A stretch of 64,000 nt of DNA, taken from the NCBI GenBank assembly GCA_003024785.1, contig PUQB01000332.1, positions 186,001 to 250,000 on the forward strand. The letters are read 5' to 3'. Positions 36,985-48,329 of the stretch are shown in pieces. Each line of letters starts with the position of its first letter. Within the stretch, counting starts at the first letter, position 1. The notes under the pieces are model-generated. The model was not told where the DNA came from. It worked only from the letters and a program-made list of their open reading frames with translations, and did not search any database. Position numbers and translations under genes: made by a program. Origin of the DNA: Selaginella tamariscina (Eukaryota > Streptophyta > Lycopodiopsida > Selaginellales > Selaginellaceae).

Positions 36985-37949
36985 TGTCATAGTTTTTACT
37001 ATGACTCGACCCTTTACTTTGGGGTTTGACTGTTGTTACCTACTGGATTATGTGACGAACCCTAGATGTAGAAGAAACAGGCCCGCATAGTGCACTTGGG
37101 TATCTAGTGATGGTCCGGCCGGGTGTCGTTAGGTATTTGCAAGAAACTCTAGGCGAAGCTAGCACTTCCATTTAGAGAACCCTCCCCCGTTTTGACGTTC
37201 CAGGTTAGGGTTCTTTGCAAATTATAGCTTGTCAAAATAAGGGTTAGGGACACCCCTAGGGTTGACCTAACCCTAGGGTTGCCCTAACCCCACGTCCTAA
37301 ACCCCCCCCTAGGGGTTAGGTTTAGGATTAGGTTAGGACAACCATTTTCTCTAAGGGCTGGCATTTCCGTGCCAGCCCACTTACTCACTTAGGTAAACAG
37401 GGGGGGGGGGTCCGTCACATAAATAAGGTAGAGTATATGTAGTGAGGCTTCCTGGGTTCAAAAGAGAGCTCGTTAACCTCCTACCGGTGCAAGCTAAGCT
37501 TGTGTCGTCAAGGTGCAACCCTCGTTGTGCCGCCCAAACTTCCACACGACAGGGGTACAACCCACCCTAGGGTTAGACTATCCTTATCGTTGGCAGGATC
37601 TTGCCTTTGAGATAGGGCACGTCACTTCCAAGGAGTTAGTCAGATTCCTTGGTCCGAAAACCTGCCGCAAGCTCAAAGACATTGCCCGAGTTCACGTTCC
37701 GCAAAACTAGTGGTTGAGGCCTTGCTCCGGCCGCCTCAACCACGCCAAGCTAGGAACGACACCTAAAGCTCGGCTAGTCCGTGTATCCTGATTCACAAGG
37801 TGAGTCTCGTTTGTGGACTTAGTCAGCTAGGGGTTTGACTTCCTAAGGCTTGGGTTCCTAATACGGGTTACTTTACCAGGTTCCGTGGGGTTTCCAAGAG
37901 AGGGGCACCTGGCAAGCCGCCTTTGTGGCACCAGGTAAAAACTCTGACA
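36985..37949 (+). repeat. 3' LTR of chromovirus copy 1 (965 bp)
   Basis: Nearly identical to the 5' LTR. Most differences are in homopolymer runs, plus a short internal length difference close to the 3' end. It runs from TGTCATAG to CTCTGACA. Confidence 0.93.
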
Positions 37950-40900
37950 ACCCGGATGGGCGACTTCGCCCGACAATAACCTACGATGCAGAATGGGATG
38001 GATGGCAGGACGATGAAAGCCCTCCGCCTCTCGACGTAAGTGAAAGTGACGACCACGATGAGCCCCCACACCAAAGAGTAGAACCCATGTTCAACGAGTA
38101 CCCTGAAGGAGGAAACCTCGCATAGGACAACCCCAAGAAAGGGTAGGCCTGCGATGGAGGTAGGAATCTCGAGGGGCGAAAGCAACACAGATAGTGACGG
38201 GGGACGAGAGCCGGAAGTCCAGTGTGGCCAGCGCCACAACAGACATAAGGTAGGAAACCCAAGGCCGTCATCACCTACCAGGGTGATGCGGGGGGCCGTG
38301 GCTGCTCGAAAAGAGAGGAGGAAGAGCCTCATCAGGAAGGCCTCCATAGGGATCGATTGCCAACAAGGCAACCTCTGCACTAAGAGTTCAACCGATCGAA
38401 TGATGCAGCAGGCTAGGGTGGTTACTAGGATGAGAACCCAAGGCTTCGGAAGGCCGGGGTACACATGGGACGACCACCTGTGCAAGATGACTAGACGCTG
38501 ACGAGCTAACAGACTGGGAGGAGGTACCAAAAGGAGGGGCCGCACAGTGCCACTCTAGACAAGGGACGAGAGGAACTCATCCAAGGGCAGGAGAGATTGC
38601 CCGAGCAACTAGTATCGCACTGACCCCATGAGGGAAATCTGCCAAGGCACATGGCAGAGTCGCAACCATCACCAGACGAGGGGATACCGTCTCAAGGCGA
38701 AGAGGAATCGCCCCATCGATCACGACCGTCTATACGTTGTGGGGGATTCCGCGCACGATCTTACAAAACCACTCGCTGGAGGAGGGAATACCATCCAGCC
38801 GAGGTAAGCTGTGCCACCAGCCGTCGGGTTGGTCCTGTGGAGGGGGCCCCGAGGGACAGCCAAGAAGAGCCCGTCCTCGTCACCCACCCTCAATGGGAGG
38901 GCAGGGCTGCGAGTAAGGAGAAAGGTACCCGTAGAATACATGGACGTGGACTACACCACATTCGAAGCGGAGGGTCCAAATCGGAACACTTCTCATGGCA
39001 ACGGGACGCCATGAGAACCAACCCGGTTACCTTACTAGCCTATGCACTCAATCGGATGCAGGAGAGCACCGTAACAGTGCCCTTACCCGCGTTCCATGGA
39101 GCGAAGGGGGAAGACGTAGACCAACACGTACACAAGTTCGAACATGTGTGCGAACTTCGGAGTGTAATCGATAATCACAAGAAGCTGAGTGCCTTCACAT
39201 GCATTCTGGACAAGAAGGCACACGCCTAATGGATGCAATTCCATGAGGCAAACGAAGGAGTTTGCTGGGAAACCGCATGAAGGGCATTTCTAGATACCTT
39301 CGGGAGGAAAAGAGTGAAGAGGAGGTGATCCACAAGCTAACGAGCTTGAAACAGATTGCAGGAGAGTCAGTCAACAAATACACAGTCTGCATGTTGGGGT
39401 ACATCACCCGGCTAAGAGACTCCCCAATTGACCTGACCAAGAAAATGTGGTACCGAAAGGGACTGCAGTCGGAGATCCGCAAGTGGATAGGTTTAGATGA
39501 CACCGGTACGCCAAGAAGGTTGAGAAGCAGGAAGCCGAAAGACGACAGGAGAGGGAAGCGTAGGACAAATCAGACGCCGAGGGGGCCAACAACACAACCA
39601 TGGATGAGGAGGACCTCTCGGACGTTCCCAATCTGACCCGGAAGGAGAGACGGAAGGGGGCCAGGGAGCACGAGCAATCCCAACGAAGGGAGACCTACAG
39701 AGCGGTCGCAAGGTAGGAGGATGCAATTCCACAAGGCAAACGAAGTGGAGGGTCTGGATCGGAACACTTCTCTGGCGCAACGAGACGCCATGGGAACCAA
39801 CTCGGTTACCTTACTAGCCCGCGCACTCAATCGGATGCAGGAGGGCACCGTAACAGTGCCCTTACCCGCATTCCGTGGAGCAAAGGGGAAGACGCAGACC
39901 AACACATACACAAGTTCGAACAGGTGTGCGAACTTCGGAGTGTAATCGACAATCACAAGAAGCTGAGTGCCTTCACATGCACTCTGGAAGGCACACACCT
40001 GGTGGATGCAATTCCACGAATGTCTAGACGATGCGAGGGGATTCCACGCACGGTCCTACAAAGCCACTCACTAGATGAGGGAATACCATCCATTGAGGTA
40101 AGTCGCGCCACCAGCCGTTAGGCTGGTCCCGCGGAGGGGGCCCCCGAGGGACAGCCGGAGGAGCCCGTCCTCATCACCCACCCTCAACAGGAGGGCATGG
40201 CCGCAAGGGAGGAGAAAGGTACCCGCAAATACTGGGACGTCGACTACACCACGTCCGAAGCGGAGGGTCCGGATCGGAGCACTCTTCAGGCTCAACGGGA
40301 CGCCATGGGAATCGATCTGGTTACGTTACTAGCCTGCACGCTCAATCGGATGCAAGAGAGCACCATAACAGTGCCCTTACCTACATTCTGTGGAGCCGCA
40401 TACCAACACATATACAAGTTCGAATAGGTATGCAAACTGAGGAGCATAGGCGACAACCCCAAGAAGCTGAGTGCATTCGCATGCACTCTGGACAAGAAGG
40501 CACATGCATGGTGGATGCGATTCCATGAGGCAAATGAAGGAGCTCGCTAGAAAACCGCACGAAGGGCATTTTTGGATACCTTTCGGGAGGAAAAGAGCAA
40601 GGAAGAGGTGATCCACAAGCTAACGAGCTTGAAACAAAAGGCGGAGAGTCGGTCGACGAATACACAGTCCGAATGCTGGGATACATTGCCCGGCTAAGGG
40701 ATGCCTCAGTCGAGAAAATGTAGTATTGAAAGGGGCTATGGCCGGAGATCCTCAAGTGGATCGGCTTAGATGACCACGAACATTCAACAAACTACTTTAG
40801 TATGCCAAGAAGGCTGAGAAGCGGGAAGCCGAAAGACGCCAGAAGAGGAAGACGTAGGACAAATCAGATGTCGAGGGGGCCAACGACACCACCATGGACA

Positions 40901-43900
40901 AAGGGATGTCCCAAAGCCGGCCTGGAAGGAGAGATAGGGAGGGGCAGGCACATGAGCAATCACAATGAAGGGAGACCTTCAAGGCAGTAGCAAGGCAGGA
41001 GGACCTAACAACGACTCTTGCTCAGTTAGGATACATTGCGTGTAAGGATAGATATTGCAAAGTATGTAATGTCCATGGATCCCACAACACAAATGATTGT
41101 TACCAGCTAACCAAGCTCCTAAGCAGCACGCCACCCCAAACCGGTGCCTGGTCGTTGAGCGACAGGAGGCAGATCACCTAGGGACCAACGGTATGGGGGT
41201 TGCGGTGGTGGCCAACCCCGCTACAAATCGCAGTCAGGAGACCACAACCAGAGGTCGCGCTCCTGGGAGCGACAACAAAACTAACTGAGGTACGACGATA
41301 GTAACAGACGGTCGGAATGCTGGGAGTTGATATGCACGCTGTGCAATGAACACCATCCACTGTATTGATGCCCCTGGATGCGATGCTCAAACCCATGTTG
41401 GAAGCACATGTACCAAAGGCCACAGGGGTGGCCGAGGGACCAGCCCCGACCACAGCAACACTAGGTCTCACACCACATGGGCCCACCATGTAGTGATGTC
41501 ACCCCCGAGCTGCAATGCGGGGCAATCACGAGGTCAAAAGCCCAACATATGAGATAACCAGCTGACTTGGAGGAGGAAGACAATGGGGAATCCAGCGAGG
41601 AAGTGGCAGCCGAACTAGGGAGACTAGGTCAGTGGGAGCAAAGACGCGCCGAGGTGGAAGCGGCTATAGAACAGATGAGGCTGGCATAGGGCATAGAAGC
41701 CAGGGAACAACGGGGATGGATGAGGCCCTTGCTGGGAAGGTGCGAGAAACCCAGTGTCGGTAACCTTAGGAGAACTAATACGGTTATCCCTTGGGCTTTA
41801 TGAAGTCCTCACTAGAGAACTGCACGGGCCCACAGTCGTGGCCCCAAGGGTCGCAACAACAGCGGTAGACTTTGTGGATGATGTATTGGCCATACCCATC
41901 CAAGTGGCAAGCCGCATAGTCCACAACATGATCATAGATGGGGATTAGGCGTAAATATCATGTCCACAAAACTCCATCAACAACTGGGGATGCCGCCTCC
42001 GGAGCCCTCACCCTTCCTCATACGCATGGCGAACCAAGCCAAGGTGGCCCCTAAGGGCATCAGGGAGGTAAGCATCAGGATCCAGAGCATCAAGTTCCTG
42101 ATAAACGTGGTCGTCCTTGACATGCACGCAAAAGGAGGGTTCGACTTATTCCTGGGCCGGCCGTGGCTCTGGGGCACAAAAGTACAACATGATTGGGAAA
42201 AGCAGTAGATTCACTTTCCGTCAACGAGGGGGTCATATCCGTTACGTGAAACAAGTCCCGGCGCCACCATCGAAATCCCAACCCTAGGAATACCATCTCC
42301 TAGACTAGGGAGAGGGACTGGATGATGAGAAAAAAGCGGCCATCCTAGCATATTTGCTAGAGCTATTCATCATAGGAGAGGTGGATCCTTGATAGGAAGT
42401 ACAGGAGTCGGCCGCCATGTACCTAATGACTTGGCTAGAAACCGGAGCAGACACTCTAGAAGCTCAAATCTCGAGGTGTGCTGTTCTGTGGAAAGAAATG
42501 CGGAGTGTAGCCCCATTGGCCCAGGAAGAGTACCGTAGCAAGCCAATGTATGGGTGGAACATGACTCCCGAAGCAGCAGTCAAGCAGGTTAACATAGGCA
42601 CCGATGAAGACCCCCAACTAGTAAAATGTTAATGCTCACATCGAAAAAGCTAGGAGAGCAGATTACCAACTGTCTCTGTAGATACAGGGAGGTATTCGCC
42701 TGGACCTATCACGACCTAAGGGGAGTACCGCTGGAGTTATGCTAGCACTGAATTAAATTAAAATCCAACACTCAACCCAGCCAGCAACAATGCTACCGCA
42801 TTAACCCAAACTACGCCCGAAAGTCTAAACAGGAGATTGACAAGTGGCTTGAAGCGAACTTCGTCTACCCCATCAAGAACCCAAAATGGCTGTCACCAAT
42901 TGTGATAGTACCAAAGAAGGATGGCTGGCTGAGGATCTACATAGATTACCGACAGCTAAATGCCGCCAAGGAGAAGGACATGTTCCCCATCCCATTCACA
43001 GAGGCCATCCTAGAAGACATAGCGGGCCACGTTCATGGACGGCTTCAATGGATACAACCAGGTGACGACCGCAGTGGAAGACCAAGCCAAAACTGCATTT
43101 CATCATGGACTGGGGTGCTTACGCCTTCAAAGTTATGCCGTTCGGACTCTGCAATGCTCCAGCCACGTTTTAGAGGTTGGTCCAACGGGTATTCCCAGAC
43201 AACCTCACAGATTTTGTCCGAGCATTCCTGGATGACTTCACAGCTTATGGACCAGCACAAGACCATGTGACATGCATGGAATGGGTGTTTCGGCACTACC
43301 AAGAATATGGGATATCTCTTAACCCCTCAAAGTGCGTATTTGGCATGACCAGGGGGACGTTACTAGGGCACATCGTTCTAGGGAAGGCATCACGGTGGAC
43401 CCAGGTTCAATACGAGCACTGGCCAAAATGCCACCTCCACAGAACATCACGGAACTCCAAAGATTCCTGGGGAAAGCAAGGTTCTACCGCAAGTTTATTT
43501 AGAAGTATGCGGATAGGGCCCAACCAATGACCGAATTACTCACCAAGAAGGCACCGTATGAATGGACCACCCACCGACATGTGGCCTTCAAAGACATAAA
43601 GCGCCAGCTGGTGGAAGTGCCCATCCTCATCCCACCGGATTGGAACCGACATTCCACCTGCAAACAGATGGCTCAAGCATAGCGGCGAGTGCAGTCCTGT
43701 CCCAGGAGGATGACGAGAGGATGCTCGACCCATAGCGTATGGAAATCGACTCATGATGCCAGCCGAACACAACTACTCAGTGACTGACAAAGAATGCCTG
43801 GCATCATCTACGGGATATCCAAGTTTCGCCACTACCTTCTGGGTAACCACTTCATACTGATCATAGATCACCACGCTCTGCTGTACCTCGTGAACAAACC

Positions 43901-45839
43901 GCAGCTCATCGGGAGGCCGGCTCGGTGGATACTCCTCTTGTAGGAGTTCGAGTTTACCGTAGTCCATAAAGCAGGTAAACTGCACGTATCACCAGACCTC
44001 CTCTCCCGGATAACGAGTGGCGAACCAGCGGAAGCCGCCGATTTGCTCAACATACCAGACGCTAACCTTTTCGGGACAACTATTGAACAAGGCACATTAC
44101 CACGAACCACCGAACCAAGAACAGGCCCCATAGTGGCAACAACCGATATGGCACTACCTCACCAGTGGGTTAAATGGCCTCTCCAACACATCGGTGACAC
44201 ATATACAGAGCCTTGCCCAAAGGTGCTTATTGTTCCAGCTGATCAGAGATACTATACAAGCGAGGGAGGGATGACATACTCCAGAGATGCCCACTGACCT
44301 GGGAAATTTCTGAGATTGTCAAGGCAGCTCACGCGGGACGGGGGCAGGACACTTTGGGGGAGACAAAACGGCTAGGAAGATCCTACAAACCAAACTTTGG
44401 TGGCCGACAATCTTCCGGGATGCCACCAAGGTAACGAGGAGCTGTAGCAATTGTCAATGAATAGGCAAACCCACAACAGGCCAAGGCATGGACTACCACC
44501 CCTCGGCAAGAATGGCGGCATTTGAGAAGTGGGGCCTGGACTTTGTAGGGCCTATCAACCCAAGGGCCCACACGACACACTCCAGGTACATTGTAGTGGA
44601 AACGGACTACGCTACAAAATGGGTAGAAGCAAAGGCACTCAAGGAGGCAACAGCAAGACAGACAACGAGGTTCATCTATACAAACATTTTGACACGGTTC
44701 GGATGCCCACTAGAGCTGGTGTCAGACTAGGGGAGCCACTTCATCAACGAGACTGTCCGAGAATTGGTCAACGCATTTGTCATCAAGCATCGCACGTCAA
44801 CAACCTACTATCCACAGGGGAATGGACAAGCCGAGTCCACAAACAAGGTACTGGTCACCAGGGAACCAGGCGATGGAAGAAATGCTACCATCGGTGTTAT
44901 GGGCATACCGGACAACGTTCAAAACTACAATGGGAACAACACCCTTCTAGCTAGCCTATGGTCTACAGGCCATCATGCCATGGGAGTTTCACCATACCCA
45001 GCTTACGGGATGAGCTGGACCACAGGATCACGAACGAACCAGCGGTTGCACAGAAAAGACTGGAGCAGCTAGAACAACTAGACAAAGTACGATTCCTAGC
45101 ACAGTTGATGAGAGAAAACCAACAACAGTAGACCAAACAAGATAGGGATAGGAAAAAGAAACTCCGAGAATATAAGCCAGGACAGTGGGTATGGTGGTTC
45201 AAAAAACCACAAGCACTCCGGAAAGGCAAATTCCGGCCAAGATGGTAAGGACTATATGAAGTGCTAAAAACTTTTGACAATGGCATGATTCTACTGGGGG
45301 CTAATGGGCAGCCGTTACAATAGAAGGTTAACGGACAACCACCTCAAGCCATACATTCACCCGACAAGAACCTCTTCTTGGGGGAAATGAGAGAGAGAGG
45401 TAAACCCCACAAGCCTTCGGGGCGAAGGCACGGCCAAAAATAGCGGCGTTAAGAACCGAGGGAAGGGGCACTCAATGGGAGAGCAGGGACCCTAGTCCCA
45501 CACGATGGCCAACTCACAGGGTCACATGGTTCACGAGAGTGAACCACATGCGTGAGCACGTAAAACGGGGCAATATTATATCCATTTTCCTTCTATTCCC
45601 TGATTATGCCCTGAGGTAGGCTGCCACGTAGGCACCATCTTCGGAAAGACAACAGGGTGAGCCAGGGCGTTCACTTTTCATAGGAAAGATCGACTATTGG
45701 TTAACTGTGGCCCGACATTGTCACACGGCCAGCTGGCGAGGACATCCACCAGTGCGGACGAGCGATGGGACGAAGTGCCGAATAAGGGAGGCACTTTAGG
45801 TACAAAACTGATGGCACGGTGTTAGGAACCAGACGGAGA
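37950..45839 (+). mobile_element. Ty3/gypsy element, probably Tat-like, internal region, decayed
   Basis: Order of parts on the plus strand: gag-like region (about 38650-41000, with internal tandem duplication), protease-like region (about 41850-42190), reverse transcriptase (about 42780-43500), RNase H (about 43520-44010) and integrase (about 44330-44850). The integrase phrase STTYYPQGNGQAES and the lack of a chromodomain suggest the Tat/Athila branch. Base composition is clearly more GC-rich than the surroundings. No LTR was recognised on either side: the left edge abuts chromovirus copy 1 and the right edge is an ambiguous base. It is broken in many places (well over ten) and appears older than the chromovirus copies. 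Confidence 0.8.
38745..41000 (+). repeat. tandem gag-region duplication inside the Tat-like element
   Basis: A block of about 1 kb occurs at about 38745-39720 and again at about 40045-41000, with a partial third copy of about 300 bases at 39720-40040. All three contain related text from 'ggagggtc..gatcgga.cact' to 'gcattctggacaagaaggcac'. The copies differ by many substitutions, so the duplication is not recent. Confidence 0.75.
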
Positions 45840-45840
45840 N
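45840..45840. other. ambiguous base (n), possible sequence join
   Basis: The only n in the window. It falls exactly where the Tat-like element gives way to the unrelated minus-strand ParB-like gene, so it may mark a contig join or unresolved consensus. Confidence 0.8.
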
Positions 45841-47989
45841 AATCCAACAACAAACATCTGTAGGGCTTGTCGTGATTCGTAGCATCCTCCTTTATAAGGT
45901 TCAACTCGGTTCTCCGCTGCTGAAGGACTGCCATAAGAGAAGGCGTCATCGCAATGTTCTCCTTTTTGGCGTTGGCGTGCAATAGATTCTTGCCCAGATC
46001 TTCCGATTGATTCACCCATTCGACAAGCATATCATCTTTGTCACATGCAAATATTTGCTGACCTCTTCGTATGTTGAAGCCGAAATCCAACCCAGTTTGT
46101 GGCAGTGTATTCCCAACCACTCCTTGAAAGTGCCTGACCGTCTTCAACTCCATTGCCTTGAGATGAAAAGGAGAGGTGGGCTGCTGTTGTTAATCTGTAA
46201 TTTGCCATCAATCACCAAATCAGCCAAGACTTCCATCTCCTCCATCGTTGTTCCATTTAAAGGCTTCAACCATGTGAGCTTGAAATCGTTGTCTACATCC
46301 TTTATAGATTGAACAGACTTAGCCTTCGGCGTCTTACTGGGTTTCTTTGCAGACTTCTCTGAGGGCTCCCTTCACTTGTCTGCTTCTTCTTCAGTGTTCC
46401 TTTTGCAAAGGATTCCATAATCCCCAACCATTTGGCAAAGATCCTATCCTCGGGACAAGAAATCAACATCATCAAAAAGGATGTTTCCTTCCCGCCCACC
46501 TGGGCAAAATCAACTGCTACAATTTCTTCAACTCTCTGAGAAAAAAGACAGATTAATATACCGGCGAGATAAATCCCGCCCAAACAATTTGCTTACCCGT
46601 CCGCAGATTGTGTATTCCCTGCGGTAGCTCTTTGTGGTCGCTGAAGAGATTCCCACACGGCTCGCGTGTGTTTGAACTTCTCCCATATTTTGCTGTTGTA
46701 GTGGTTGGTGTCTGCAGCGTCCCATTCCGCCGATAACTTATGGTACTGCTCGATTGTGAGATTCGGCTTCGCTAAAAACGCCGATCTTTTCGTCAGCTTC
46801 TCACGGGTATGCTCGGAAAGTTTTGTTGCCATCGTTCCTTTGTTGTGTTCGTCGAGAAGTCGTTGGGCTGCCGTTATTGTGTGCTGGCCACTAATGATGT
46901 AGTACTTACTGATTTTCTATTCTCCGTCTGAACTTCCTCATTTGTTCCGGTGTTGTGATCCACACTTTGTCAGCGCCTTTGTTTCTCTCGTAGTATGCGC
47001 ACAAAACAGCATTATGTGGAACGGTGTAAGAATTGTCGTCCTTCATCTTCTCCATGAGCTCAGCTACACGTTCCTGGTTGAGTGGCCTGTAATTGAAGTT
47101 TGGGTTGACGCTGCAATACTTAACCCTACACTGGTAAATCCTATCATCCAACATCATTTCCTTGTGGCTTATTGCAGCATGGACGCCACAGGTGCAGCTG
47201 ACAAAACGACTAATGATTTTCTTCTACGATCCGAATCAACATGTGTGATCCCCGATTGATGCTGTTCTAAGTTCTCGGCACACTCTTCCAGCTCCCGAAA
47301 TTTAAGCAAATTGAACGTGATCTGTAAAGAACCTGAGACCAAGCCACCCTCTCAATCTCCTTATGATGTCGCTGTGTTCTTCTTCAATGTGAAGAGGGAC
47401 GATTGCTCCACTTGTGATTTTCTGTATTGTGAAGCAATATCTCCTGACAATACACCTACTCGATGAGTCTGAAGATCTTCGAAGTAGACATCCAGATGGA
47501 TCCCCTCCATAGATGGGCTTTCGTTGAGTTGAAGAAGAACTCCAAGGTCAACATCATTAGTGAACACGTGAACGTCATTATCCACAAGTCGACAAAACCA
47601 CCCGAAATTAATGTTGTAACTGGCGACCTCTGGATCCGAGAACGTGACATTGGATGGAACAAGGCATATGTGTCGAGCATCGTTCAATCTGGGTTCACAG
47701 CATGCTTTCGGATGCTTGACTAGCACACCCACTTTCCATTGTTTTGCTTGTCCATGCGATGTGACAGAGGTTAGTTTGACAGCAACCATGGTTGTTCCAA
47801 TGCGCTTCCCGTTTAGTTTGAAAATGGCCAAGTTGATTCCAGAATCCCCCTGCCCATCTCTTCTCCTGCTCTCGTCTTTAATGTCACCTCAATTCCACAT
47901 CTGAAATACAAAAATGATTAGTTCAAGTACATATCCGAGTATAACAGATTTTATTTTAATTCTTACCCAGAATTTGACGACGACTCCAT
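45841..47989 (-). CDS. gene with ParB-like segment, unrecognised family, 3' end cut at n
   Basis: Exon 1 (47989-47967) starts MESSSNSG and ends at a good gtaaga donor. Exon 2 starts at 47900 after an acceptor and continues CGIEVTLKTR, then INLAIFKLNGKRIGTTMV, to about 47370. Further coding runs through a Cys/His cluster (SCTCGVHAAISHKE, about 47200-47160) and NFNYRPLNQERVAELMEKM (about 47095-47035) to YYIISGQHTITAAQRLLDE (about 46905-46850). The last phrase matches the ParB/sulfiredoxin-fold pattern (ParB: IxxGERRxxAA). After an intron-like gap, RVEEIVAVDFAQVGGKE (about 46540-46490) and blocks to 45841 follow. At least four frame changes separate otherwise protein-like blocks; one lies in a G run near 47853. 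Codon use and AT content resemble the host genes more than the GC-rich neighbour. The function is unknown. It may be a host gene or cargo of an unrecognised element. Confidence 0.55.
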
Positions 47990-48329
47990 ACTAATGACTC
48001 GATCTCCTTGTTTATTAAATCGTCCTTCTGCAAAATAATACACTATAAATACAAATCATATAAAAACGCACACACACTTGTATAAACCCGAATATACAAA
48101 AATAATACACAGAGAGAAGTAGACGTAATTAACTGTCCAAAGCTCACATTTGTGCTAGTGCAAAAGAAAGATAACATTTCGTTTTAGAACCACCACAAAT
48201 GTGAGCTCTGGACAGTTTTACATAGATTCCTAGCTTTTACTCGAAATATTATGATAAGATGATAAAAGTAAATAAAATGAGATATGCAACTTATATATAC
48301 TAATACACATATATATTCACATGGAAGGT
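47990..48329. other. upstream region of the ParB-like gene, with foldback
   Basis: AT-rich, 340 bases, no reading frame. It contains an inverted repeat: aactgtccaaagctcacatt (48131 on) pairs with aatgtgagctctggacagtt (to 48217). Including the adjoining bases the arms are 24 bp with one mismatch, around a loop of about 39 bases. Confidence 0.7.

Larger units (their letters stand above)
30608..37949 (+). mobile_element. Ty3/gypsy chromovirus, copy 1, both LTRs
   Basis: A 7.3-kb LTR retrotransposon fossil. It has a 5' LTR (30608-31580), a primer-binding site close to the initiator methionine tRNA end, gag, protease, reverse transcriptase, RNase H, integrase, a chromodomain at the integrase end, a purine tract and a 3' LTR (36985-37949). 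The chromodomain places it among the chromoviruses. The LTRs are very similar, so it is young, yet the coding region is broken at several points (at least five). No matching target-site duplication is seen at the two ends. Confidence 0.93.

Noticed and set aside
37868-38545. Long minus-strand frame over the chromovirus and Tat-like border
   Set aside because: It is antisense to element sequence, crosses the border between two unrelated elements and has low-complexity composition.
45701-46153. One continuous protein crossing the n at 45840
   Set aside because: Sequence left of the n belongs to the Tat-like element and right of it to the ParB-like gene; the open frame across the n is accidental.
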